Source of the DNA: Serinibacter arcticus
Lineage (GTDB): Bacteria; Actinomycetota; Actinomycetes; Actinomycetales; Beutenbergiaceae
Assembly: GCF_004786095.1 (NCBI RefSeq)
Contig: NZ_RHPJ01000002.1
Location: forward strand, 930,001-994,000
Length of the DNA: 64,000 bases
Direction: 5' to 3'
Positions within the stretch are counted from its first letter, which is position 1. Each line of letters starts with the position of its first letter. Shown one piece after another: positions 46,328 to 53,885 of this stretch. The position numbers and the translations under genes are program-made. A model generated the notes under the pieces. It did no database searches and was not told where the DNA came from. It saw nothing but the letters and a program-made list of their open reading frames with translations.

Positions 46328-47049
46328 GGCGTCTTGAGGACGTACCCGAGGCCCCGGCGGGTGTGGATGAGCGGGACCGGCGCTCCGCCGTCGGGCGATG
46401 CAGGATCGGCGGCGTCGACCTTGCGCCGCAGGTAGGAGATGTAGGACTCCACGATCGTGGGTTCGCCGCGCCAGTCGTAGTCCCACACGTGGTCGAGGAT
46501 CTGGGCGCGCGAGAGCACCCGGCCGGCGTTCGCGGTCAGGTAGCGCAGCAGCTCGAACTCGGTGGGGGAGAGCTCGATGAGACGTCCGCCGCGGCGCACC
46601 TCGCGGGCGTCCGAGTCGATCTCGAGGTCGGCGTAGCGCAGCACGGCCGAGTCGTCGTCGGTCTCGTGCGTGCGGCGCAGCACGGCGCGGATGCGCGCGA
46701 CGAGCTCCTCGAGGCTGAACGGCTTGGTGACGTAGTCGTCCCCGCCGACGGTCAGACCCGCGACCGTGGAGGCGACGTCGTCGCGCGCCGTGAGGAACAG
46801 GACCGGCACCCGGATGCCGCGCTCGCGCAGCCGACGCGTCACCTCGAAGCCGTCGATGTCGCCCAGCATCACGTCGAGCACGACGAGGTCGGGCTCGACC
46901 TGGGCGATCACCTCGAGGGCGTCGTGGCCGCTCGAGGCCGTCGCGACGTCGAAGCCGGCGAAGCGCAGGGAGGCGACCAGGAGGTCGCGGAGGCTGGGTT
47001 CGTCGTCGACGACGACGACCCGCGCCTCGGGCGTGGTGGTGGCGGACAT
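46324..47049 (-). CDS. OmpR-family response regulator
   Basis: A 241-residue transcriptional regulator paired with the overlapping kinase. The receiver domain (10-125) has acidic residues in VVVDDEP, phospho-acceptor D59 in VVLDVML, the T/S switch in FLTARD and K109 in VTKPF. The C-terminal winged helix (about 137-237) is typical (LSPTEFELLRYL, RGLGYVLK). CACAAT lies six bases before the ATG on the minus strand, suggesting a leaderless message. Target genes are unknown. Confidence 0.95.
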   Translation of the reverse strand: MSATTTPEARVVVVDDEPSLRDLLVASLRFAGFDVATASSGHDALEVIAQVEPDLVVLDVMLGDIDGFEVTRRLRERGIRVPVLFLTARDDVASTVAGLTVGGDDYVTKPFSLEELVARIRAVLRRTHETDDDSAVLRYADLEIDSDAREVRRGGRLIELSPTEFELLRYLTANAGRVLSRAQILDHVWDYDWRGEPTIVESYISYLRRKVDAADPASPDGGAPVPLIHTRRGLGYVLKTP

Positions 47050-47127
47050 GCCGCCATTGTGCTCCCGTCGGCTGGGATCTGCCTGGGAGCTCCCTGGACG
47101 CCGCCGGGGCCGCGCCGAACGGCCGAC

Positions 47128-47700
47128 CTACAGGTAGCGCATCGGGTCGAACGCGCCGATCGGGATGATGCGGACGCGCGGCAGCGGCGTGTTGAACGCG
47201 CCGAGGTCGTCCTCGAGGTCGTGGATCGTCAGACCGTCCTCGGTCAGCTCGGTGAAGCGAGCGTTGGCGAACTCGCGGAAGGCCAGCAGGCCGACGCGGT
47301 GGTCGCCCTCGAGCAGCTGCTCCACCTGCGGGAGGAAGTCGCCGTCGTGGCTGGCGAGCAGCACGTCGCCGCCGTTGGCCGAGATGGCCTCCAGCATGCG
47401 CTGGATACCGATGTCGACGACCTTCTCGTTCGAGCTTCCCGACAGCGGGATCGGGTGGTAGCCGAGCGCCAGCAGCGCCTGCACGAAGCCCATCGGCATC
47501 TGACCCGAGGAGGCGTTGAGGAAGAACAGCGCGGTGATCGGCTGGTTCCACAGGGCCTGCGCGTAGTTGGTCACGCGCTCCCAGCGCGGACGCTCCTCGG
47601 GGGCGGGGCGGTGGCCCAGCACGCTCATCCCGAGGGTCGCGTCGATGTTCTCGCCGTCCACCAGGAGGTAGGTGCGGCGCTGGGTCTGCTCGGGCTCCAT
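47128..47700 (-). CDS. NYN-domain (PIN-like) putative ribonuclease
   Basis: A 190-residue protein of the NYN/LabA-like family, PIN-fold nucleases acting on RNA. Conserved acidic residues are visible in YLLVDGENID, SNEKVVDIGIQRML and LLASHDGDFLPQV. It is single-domain, cytoplasmic and short. The ATG at 47700 has TACTGT six bases upstream. The function in RNA processing is known only by family. Confidence 0.86.
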   Translation of the reverse strand: MEPEQTQRRTYLLVDGENIDATLGMSVLGHRPAPEERPRWERVTNYAQALWNQPITALFFLNASSGQMPMGFVQALLALGYHPIPLSGSSNEKVVDIGIQRMLEAISANGGDVLLASHDGDFLPQVEQLLEGDHRVGLLAFREFANARFTELTEDGLTIHDLEDDLGAFNTPLPRVRIIPIGAFDPMRYL

Positions 47701-47706
47701 GGGCTC

Positions 47707-47712
47707 ACAGTA
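47707..47712 (-). promoter_or_regulatory. -10 element of the leaderless NYN gene
   Basis: TACTGT on the minus strand ends six bases before the ATG at 47700, with no Shine-Dalgarno between them. Confidence 0.55.
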
Positions 47713-47742
47713 ACGACGTGGCGCGGCGGAGTCCGACTCGCA

Positions 47743-47781
47743 CGACGGCGGGCCCCGGGAAGTCCCCGGGGCCCGCCGTCG
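47743..47781 (-). terminator. terminator of the pspA-like gene
   Basis: A perfect 17-bp stem (47743-47759 with 47765-47781) with a 5-base loop lies 22 bases downstream of the PspA-family stop on the minus strand. Confidence 0.82.
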
Positions 47782-47802
47782 CGCGTGGGTGGGAGTGCCG
47801 GA

Positions 47803-48564
47803 TCAGCCCTGCGTGATCTGGTCCTGCGTGCCGGCCGCGGGCAGCACGCCGCCCGGGTTGCGCAGCGCCTCGAGCCGCAGCTCGATCTCGGTCTTGTCAC
47901 CCTCGGACTCGAGCGCCTCGAACTGCGACTCGAAGCTCGAGGCGGAGAGCTCGGCCTGGCCGGCGGCGTGCGCCTCCTCGCGACGCACCGCGTCCTCCCA
48001 GCGCCCGAGCTCCGACGTCGGGTCGAGGACGTTGATCGAGCCGATCGAGTCCTGCACCTGACGCTGCGCCTGGGCGGCCTTGGCGCGCGCGACGAGCTGG
48101 TCGCGCTTGCTCTTGAGCTGTCCCAACTTGTCCTTCATGCCGGCCAGGCCGGCCTTGAGCTTCTCGGCGGTGTCGGCCTGCGACGCCACGAGCGGGGCGC
48201 TGGAGGAGACCTCGCGCTCGAACTCGAGCTGCTTGCCGAGGGCCACGCGGGCCAGCTGCGTGAAGCGGTCGGCGTCGGCGGCGTTCCCCTCGCCCGCCTT
48301 GCGCTGGGCCGTCGCGGCGGCGGCGGCCGCCTTGGCGCCCCACTCGGTGACGGCGGCGCGGTCGGCCTCGAGGTCGGCCTGCGCGAGGCGGACGTTCCCG
48401 ATGGTCTGCGCGATGGCGTTCTCGGCCTCGACGATGTTGTTGGTGTAGTCCCGGATCAGCTGGTCGAGCATCTTCTCCGGGTCCTCGGCACGGTCCAGGA
48501 GCGAGTTGATGTTCGCCTTCGCCAGCTGGCTGATCCGTCCGAGGATGGTCTGCTTCTCTGCCAT
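47803..48564 (-). CDS. PspA/IM30-family membrane-stress protein
   Basis: A 253-residue peripheral membrane protein of the phage-shock protein A family (ESCRT-III-like), which protects the inner membrane under stress. ILGRISQLAKANINSLLDRAEDPEKMLDQLIRD-type N-terminal amphipathic and hairpin helices are recognisable from the segments LAKANINSLLD and AEDPEKMLDQ, and the rest is a long coiled coil. A GGAAGGG Shine-Dalgarno precedes the ATG. It lies downstream of the TPM-domain protein on the same strand, a common actinobacterial pairing for envelope stress. No PspC or PspB is nearby. Confidence 0.93.
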   Translation of the reverse strand: MAEKQTILGRISQLAKANINSLLDRAEDPEKMLDQLIRDYTNNIVEAENAIAQTIGNVRLAQADLEADRAAVTEWGAKAAAAAATAQRKAGEGNAADADRFTQLARVALGKQLEFEREVSSSAPLVASQADTAEKLKAGLAGMKDKLGQLKSKRDQLVARAKAAQAQRQVQDSIGSINVLDPTSELGRWEDAVRREEAHAAGQAELSASSFESQFEALESEGDKTEIELRLEALRNPGGVLPAAGTQDQITQG

Positions 48565-48648
48565 GCGTCGTGCCCTTCCGTTGACCGCCCGACGGGCGGT
48601 GGTCTGAGGGACGGCGGCGGCGCCGTCGTCCGAGAGCGTGGTGCCAGC

Positions 48649-50751
48649 CTAGAACCGGCCGCCACCGGAACGGCCGCGCGAGCCGCCGCCGGATCGGCGG
48701 CTGCTGCCGCTCGAGCGCCGGCTGCTGCTGCTGGACCGGCGCGAGGAGCCGCCGCCGCCCCACGAGGAGCCGCCGCCACCGCCCCAGGACGATCCGCCGC
48801 CCCACGACGACCCGCCGCCCCACGAGGAGCGACGCCGCGCGCCGTTGTTCCCGAGCATCCCGCCGAGGATGAGCGAGCCCAGGTCGAGCCCGCCGCCGCC
48901 CGAGGACCCGTAGCCCTGCTGCGTCTGCTGCTGCTCCCACTGCGCCACGTCGGCCTGCGCGAGCTGGCTCGCCGATCCCGCGAGACCCTCGGCCTGCTGC
49001 AGCGTGGCGACAGCGCGCTGCGGGTCGGTCGCGCTCTCCTCGTGGGCGACGCCGAGCAGCCGGATCGCCTCGGCCAGCCGCGTGCGGGCCTCCGGGCCGA
49101 CGGCGCCGCGGCGGGCGTCGATGTAGGCGTTCGTCGAGCGGATGGCGCTGTCGAGGCGCGCGGTGCGCTCGCCGATCTGCGCGCGGGCGCGCTGCGCGAC
49201 CTCGGCCTGCTCCCGGCGCGGGGCGAGCGCCGCGTCCAGGGCGGACTCGGCGTCGGCCAGCGCGGCGAGGGCGCCGAGCGGGTCGCCGCCGGGCGCGGTG
49301 GCGGACGACGCCGTCGCGAGCGCCTGCCTGGCCGCCCCCGTGAGCGGAGCGAGGGCGGGGTCGCCCGGGGCGAGCCGGTCCGCGTCGGCCACGTCGGCCG
49401 TGATGGAGGCGGTCGCCTGCTGCAGCCGGGCAGCGGCGTTCGCGAGGTCCTGCTGGGCGGAGTCGACGGCGTCGAGCAGCGCCGCGGCCTGCGTCAGCGC
49501 GTTGCGGGCCACGTGGGCCTGTGCGACGGCGGCCGCCGCGTCCCCGGACGCGACGTGCTGCTGGCCCGTGACGACGCTGCCGCCCGCACCCTCGATCAGC
49601 TGCGAGGCGTGGTCGGGGTTGGCGGAGACGGACGCGAGCGCCGTCGGCGGGTACTGCACCGCGAGGTTGACCAGGGTGGCGCGTGCGGGCTCGACCCGGC
49701 CGCGCAGCTCCTCGGCGCGGCGGCCGAGCTCCTCGAGCGTGGCGGGCACGGTCGCCTGCTCCTGACGCAGCGCGTCGAACGCCTCGGCCTGCGCGCCGAG
49801 CTGCTGCGAGACGCCCTGGCAGATCTGGAGGATCTGCGTCGCGACGGCGCGGCGCCCGGCGTCGTCGCCCTCCGGGAGGGTGTCGAGCTGCTTGCGCAGC
49901 GCGAACGCCTGCGCGACCTGCGGCTTGGCCCGGGCGAGCGACGCCGAGAACTCGCGGGTCGCCTCGGCCCCGAACTGCGCCTCGGCGAACCCGAGGTCCT
50001 GCTCGAACTCGCGCAGGTCGTCGTCGATCTCCACCAGGGCCGGACCGGCCTGGGCGACGAGCTGCTCGGTGGTCTGGCCCTGGGGGGCGCCGGCGCGGCC
50101 GGTGCCGGCGCCGTTGCCGTTGCGACGCCGTCGGGATGCCACCACGCCGATGCCGACGGCGGCCCCCGCCACCACGACGCCGCCGACCACGAGCGGGCCG
50201 GTCACGCCGGACACCCCGCCGGACCCGCCCTGCAGGGCCTCGGCGACGACGACGGTCGCGTCGCCCCACGGGGCGCCCTGGTCGGCCGCCGCGGTGAGGG
50301 CGGTGGCGGCGGCGGCGTCGGCCCGGTCGTAGACGGAGTCGGGGACGGTGTCGGTCGCGGAGATGTAGTAGTCGCGGTCCTCGACGGCGATCGCGAGCAG
50401 CAGGTCGTCCTCGCCGAGGTCGGACAGCTCTGCGGAGGTGTCGGCCCACTCGATGCGGTCGACGCCGTCGAAGGAGTCCACGTAGACGGCCCACAGGCGG
50501 TAGTCGCCGTCGGTCTCCATCGCGGAGATCGCGGCCTCGGCGTCGGCAGTGCTCCCGACGACGCCCTGCGACGTGAGGTCGGTGACGCGGCCGTCGAGCC
50601 GCAGCGGCGCGTCGGCCGCGGCGCGGGGGGCGAGGAGGCCGGACGTCAGGACCAGCAGCGCGAGGCCCGCCGCGAGCGCCGACAGCACGCGGATCAGCGG
50701 GGTCGCGGGCGGTCGGGCGGACAGGGCCGGGGTCGTGCCGCGAGCAGTCAT
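48649..50751 (-). CDS. TPM-domain membrane protein with Ser/Trp/Gly-rich tail
   Basis: A 700-residue membrane protein. The signal peptide is residues 1-47, the extracytoplasmic TPM domain spans about 50-170 (LDGRVTDLTSQGVVG, DLGEDDLLLAIAVEDRDYYI), and a membrane helix is at about 184-206, followed by RRRRNG. A long alpha-helical Ala/Gln-rich cytoplasmic region (220-630) follows. The last 70 residues are SSWGGG repeats passing into SSRRSSSSSRR and GGGSRGRSGGGRF. I chose the ATG at 50751 for its signal peptide and GAGGG site. With the PspA gene after it, a membrane-stress or repair role is inferred. Confidence 0.85.
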   Translation of the reverse strand: MTARGTTPALSARPPATPLIRVLSALAAGLALLVLTSGLLAPRAAADAPLRLDGRVTDLTSQGVVGSTADAEAAISAMETDGDYRLWAVYVDSFDGVDRIEWADTSAELSDLGEDDLLLAIAVEDRDYYISATDTVPDSVYDRADAAAATALTAAADQGAPWGDATVVVAEALQGGSGGVSGVTGPLVVGGVVVAGAAVGIGVVASRRRRNGNGAGTGRAGAPQGQTTEQLVAQAGPALVEIDDDLREFEQDLGFAEAQFGAEATREFSASLARAKPQVAQAFALRKQLDTLPEGDDAGRRAVATQILQICQGVSQQLGAQAEAFDALRQEQATVPATLEELGRRAEELRGRVEPARATLVNLAVQYPPTALASVSANPDHASQLIEGAGGSVVTGQQHVASGDAAAAVAQAHVARNALTQAAALLDAVDSAQQDLANAAARLQQATASITADVADADRLAPGDPALAPLTGAARQALATASSATAPGGDPLGALAALADAESALDAALAPRREQAEVAQRARAQIGERTARLDSAIRSTNAYIDARRGAVGPEARTRLAEAIRLLGVAHEESATDPQRAVATLQQAEGLAGSASQLAQADVAQWEQQQTQQGYGSSGGGGLDLGSLILGGMLGNNGARRRSSWGGGSSWGGGSSWGGGGGSSWGGGGSSRRSSSSSRRSSGSSRRSGGGSRGRSGGGRF

Positions 50752-50927
50752 GCCCTCGATCCTGGCGTCCGGGGCGGTGCGGCGCAACGACGTCGGCCGG
50801 GGAGAGCTGCCCGTGGACGGCGGTACGAGGGAATGCGGAGGCCGCCGAGGTCGTTGCCCGACACGAGACATCTCTGCGTCACCTCGGGTGACCGGCAGCA
50901 CCGACCCGCGACGAACGAGGCCCACGC

Positions 50928-52508
50928 ATGTCCAGCAGCACCCCCACCTCCGGCCCCGACGGCGGGTACGGCTCGCCCGTGCGCGTCGCCGACGCCGTCG
51001 ACGTGATCGCCGACGCGTCCGACGCCGTCGTCGCCCCCGTCCCGCCCGCGGCCCTCGCCGTCGACGACGCCGCACCGGTCCCCGACCGCCTGACGCCCGC
51101 CAACCTGCGACTGCTGGTCCTGCTGCTGGTGTCCGCGTTCGTCGTGATCCTCAACGAGACCACGATGGGCGTGGCGCTGCCGCCGATCATGGCGGACTTC
51201 GGCATCACCGCCGCGACGGGGCAGTGGCTCACGACGGCGTTCCTGCTCACCATGGCCGTCGTGATCCCGACGACGGGCTGGCTCCTGGGGCGGCTCGGCA
51301 CGCGCCGGGCGTACCTGCTGGCGATGTCCGCGTTCACGGTGGGGACGGCGCTCGCCGCCTTCGCGCCGTCGTTCGAGCTGCTGCTCGGCGCGCGGGTCGT
51401 CCAGGCGTCCGGCACGGCGATCATGATGCCGCTGCTGATGACGACCGTGATGAGGATCGTGCCGTCGTCGCAGCGCGGACGCGTGATGGGCAACGTCTCG
51501 CTGGTGATCGCCGCGGCCCCGGCGCTCGGCCCGAGCGCGTCCGGCTTCGTGCTGATCAACCTCACGTGGCACTGGATCTTCGGCCTGGTGCTGCCGATCG
51601 CGATCATCGCGCTGGTCTGCGGCGCGCGCTGGGTGCGCGACACGAGCACGCCCGCCAGCATCCCGCTCGACATCGTCTCGGTCCCGCTCGCGGTGGTCGC
51701 GTTCGGCGGCCTGGTGTACGGCCTGTCGGGTCTCGGCGAGGCCGCGCAGTCCGACCCGATCGTGCCGGCGTGGGTGCCGATCGTGGTGGGCGCGCTCGCG
51801 CTCGGTGCGTTCGTGTGGCGCCAGCTGGCGCTCGGCCGCGAGGGCCGCGCGCTGCTCGACGTCCGCGTGATGACGGTGCGGGAGTTCTCGCTCGCGGTGC
51901 TCCTGATGTGCCTCGCGATGTTCGCGATGTTCGGCGTCATGCTGCTGCTCCCGCTCTACCTGCAGGGGGCGCTGGGGCTGACGCCGCTCTCCACCGGCCT
52001 GCTGATGCTGCCGGGCGCCCTCGCGATGGGTCTCCTCGGACCGGTGGTGGGCCGGGTGTACGACCGGATCGGGCCCCGGCCGCTCGTGGTGCCCGGCCTC
52101 GCGCTCAGCGCGACCGGCCTGGTGGTCCTGGCCGCGGGGCCGGCGAGCGCGTGGGTCGTGCTCGGCGGTCACGTCATGATGAGCCTCGGCATGGCGCTCG
52201 TGTTCACCCCGATGTTCACGCTCGCGCTCGGTTCGCTCACCGGCTCCCTGGTGCCGCACGGCTCGGCCGCGATCGGCACGCTGCAGCAGCTCGCGGGCGC
52301 GGCCGGGACGGCGGCGTCCGTCGCGATCCTCACGGTGCGCGAGACGTCGGCGCTGGCCGGCGGTGCGAGCGAGGTCGACGCGATCTCGACCGGCGCGCAC
52401 GGTGCGTTCTGGGTCGGGGCCGGGGTGATGGGCGCCGCGGCGCTCGCGGCGCTGATGCTGCCGCGTTCGGTGCCGGCGACGCCGGAGGGTGCGGCGCCCG
52501 TCCACTGA
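50928..52508 (+). CDS. DHA2-family MFS multidrug exporter
   Basis: A 526-residue proton-driven drug exporter with about 14 membrane segments. Family motifs are visible: LNETTMGVALPPIMADF in helix 1, WLLGRLGTRRAYL (motif A) after helix 2, and APALGPSASGFV (motif C, antiporter) in helix 5. The N-terminal 55 residues form a low-complexity cytoplasmic tail. The ATG has a GAGG site. It is divergent from the TPM gene, and no TetR- or MarR-type regulator lies next to it. A perfect terminator hairpin follows. Confidence 0.93.
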   Translation: MSSSTPTSGPDGGYGSPVRVADAVDVIADASDAVVAPVPPAALAVDDAAPVPDRLTPANLRLLVLLLVSAFVVILNETTMGVALPPIMADFGITAATGQWLTTAFLLTMAVVIPTTGWLLGRLGTRRAYLLAMSAFTVGTALAAFAPSFELLLGARVVQASGTAIMMPLLMTTVMRIVPSSQRGRVMGNVSLVIAAAPALGPSASGFVLINLTWHWIFGLVLPIAIIALVCGARWVRDTSTPASIPLDIVSVPLAVVAFGGLVYGLSGLGEAAQSDPIVPAWVPIVVGALALGAFVWRQLALGREGRALLDVRVMTVREFSLAVLLMCLAMFAMFGVMLLLPLYLQGALGLTPLSTGLLMLPGALAMGLLGPVVGRVYDRIGPRPLVVPGLALSATGLVVLAAGPASAWVVLGGHVMMSLGMALVFTPMFTLALGSLTGSLVPHGSAAIGTLQQLAGAAGTAASVAILTVRETSALAGGASEVDAISTGAHGAFWVGAGVMGAAALAALMLPRSVPATPEGAAPVH

Positions 52509-52509
52509 C

Positions 52510-52534
52510 GGCCGGGGGCGGTGCGCCCCCGGCC
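52510..52534 (+). terminator. terminator of the MFS gene
   Basis: A perfect 10-bp stem (52510-52519 with 52525-52534) with a 5-base loop begins two bases after the stop codon. Confidence 0.75.
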
Positions 52535-52540
52535 CCCATC

Positions 52541-52601
52541 ATCGACTGGCACGTCTACCTCGGCTAAGCCCTCCCCAACCGAGGCAGACGTGCCAGTCGA
52601 T
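52541..52601. repeat. 23-bp-stem palindrome (GTCTACCTCGG family)
   Basis: Arms 52541-52563 and 52579-52601 pair at 22 of 23 positions with a 15-base loop. The arm reads ATCGACTGGCACGTCTACCT then CGG. It follows a separate, fully adequate terminator hairpin. The remaining gap to the next gene (52602-52772) shows nothing recognisable. Confidence 0.9.
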
Positions 52602-52772
52602 CGTCGTCGGCCGGTGGCTGAGGGGCACGGGGCGAGCGGGCGAGTCAGCCGGGCTGCCTCGCCCGCAGCTGCGTGGCCCCGAACTGTCCCCAATCCGCGG
52701 TACCGGCTGGACTGTCTACAGCGTCATCGGCCGCGCCGGCGCAGGCCTGCCGTCACCGTGTTGTCTCTCCGG

Positions 52773-53798
52773 ATGACCGATCCTCTCGCCAGGTTGGACG
52801 CCACGCTCGGCTCCGGTACCAGGACCGGGGCGCGGAGTCGGACCATCGACGTGCCCCCGGCCCTCGTCGAACTCGCCGCGCGACAGCTCGGTCTGCTCAG
52901 CCGGCGACAGTGCGTCGCGGCGGGAATGCCACCTGGGCGCATCGACCGTCTGACGGCGCGTGGTGACTGGCGCGTGATCACCCGGGGTGTGCTGCTCGTG
53001 GACCCCGGCGCCGTCCCGAGGGGTGACTGGGGGGCGCGCGCGCGGCAGCGGGCCCTGGTGGCCGCACTGGCCGGCGGCCCGGACGTGGTGGTGGTCGGCC
53101 TCGGCGCGCTCGCGCTGGGAGGCGTTCACGGACTGCCGCTGCACTACGTCCCGGAGTTCACGTCGCTGTCCGGGGTGCACCTGCGGTCCAGCGCCCAGGC
53201 CCGCGCCCGCCGTCTCGAGCGGCACGCCGCGATCGACGGCCATCCGAAGCTGGTCCAGGTCGGCGGCGTCACGATCGCCGGACCACTGTGGGCGCTGTCG
53301 CAGGGGTTGCCCGGCATGGACAGGGAACACGCTGTCGCCGTCGTCGACAGCGCGCTGCAGGTGGGGGCGATCTCGCCCTCCGCGCTCCCAGTCCTGACGG
53401 ATCTCCTGGCGGGCAGTCGCGGGGTTCGCTCGCTGCGCCGGTGGCTCACCCTTGTCGACGGGCGTGCGGAGTCGCCCCTGGAGACACGGGCGCGCCTCGA
53501 GTGTCACGACGCCGGAGTCCCACCCGATGACCTCCAGCGTGTCGTGCTGGACGCGCGTGGACGGTTCATCGGCCGCTGCGACATGGTGTGGGAGCTGGGC
53601 GGAGGTCGGCTGCTCGTCATCGAGATGGATGGCGGGCACCACCGCCGAGACGGACAGATCGACATCGACAACGCCCGCGACAACTCCCTCACCCGGGCTG
53701 CGCACGTCGTCTACCACTACGGCTGGCGCCACCTGGGTACCCACGTCATCGCTGCCACGGTGCGCGACGAGCTCGGCCGGGCCGGGCGGGCTGCCTGA
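52773..53798 (+). CDS. AbiEi-like winged helix fused to DUF559/Vsr-like nuclease fold
   Basis: A 341-residue protein. The N-terminal part (about 25-75) resembles the winged helix of type IV antitoxin AbiEi proteins (RQLGLLSRRQCVAAGM, IDRLTARGDWRVITRGVLLV). The middle (80-225) fits the rest of that family. The C-terminal part (about 230-335) resembles DUF559/Vsr-type PD-(D/E)XK nucleases: SPLETRARLECHDAGV, FIGRCDMVWEL, LLVIEMDGGHH and VVYHYGWRHL, with acidic residues at the expected positions. I chose the ATG at 52773 as the first before the conserved region. No toxin gene is adjacent. The function is unknown; defence or DNA repair is a guess from family. Confidence 0.75.
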   Translation: MTDPLARLDATLGSGTRTGARSRTIDVPPALVELAARQLGLLSRRQCVAAGMPPGRIDRLTARGDWRVITRGVLLVDPGAVPRGDWGARARQRALVAALAGGPDVVVVGLGALALGGVHGLPLHYVPEFTSLSGVHLRSSAQARARRLERHAAIDGHPKLVQVGGVTIAGPLWALSQGLPGMDREHAVAVVDSALQVGAISPSALPVLTDLLAGSRGVRSLRRWLTLVDGRAESPLETRARLECHDAGVPPDDLQRVVLDARGRFIGRCDMVWELGGGRLLVIEMDGGHHRRDGQIDIDNARDNSLTRAAHVVYHYGWRHLGTHVIAATVRDELGRAGRAA

Positions 53799-53814
53799 AC
53801 GGTCCGCCGCCCAC

Positions 53815-53872
53815 TCGACTGTCACGTCTGACTCGGTTGCGGGCGGCTGCCCGAGGCAGACGTGACAGTCGA
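53815..53872. repeat. 22-bp-stem palindrome (GTCTACCTCGG family)
   Basis: Arms 53815-53836 and 53851-53872 pair at 21 of 22 positions with a 14-base loop. The left arm matches that of the 52541 palindrome at 19 of 23 aligned positions (CGACTG, CACGTCT and CTCGG conserved). It lies between convergent genes and may terminate both. Confidence 0.9.
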
Positions 53873-53885
53873 CGACTCAGAGGCG

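Noticed and set aside
52602-52772. Short plus-strand open frames before the AbiEi-like gene
   Set aside because: They lack ribosome-binding sites and family resemblance, and overlap the palindrome region.
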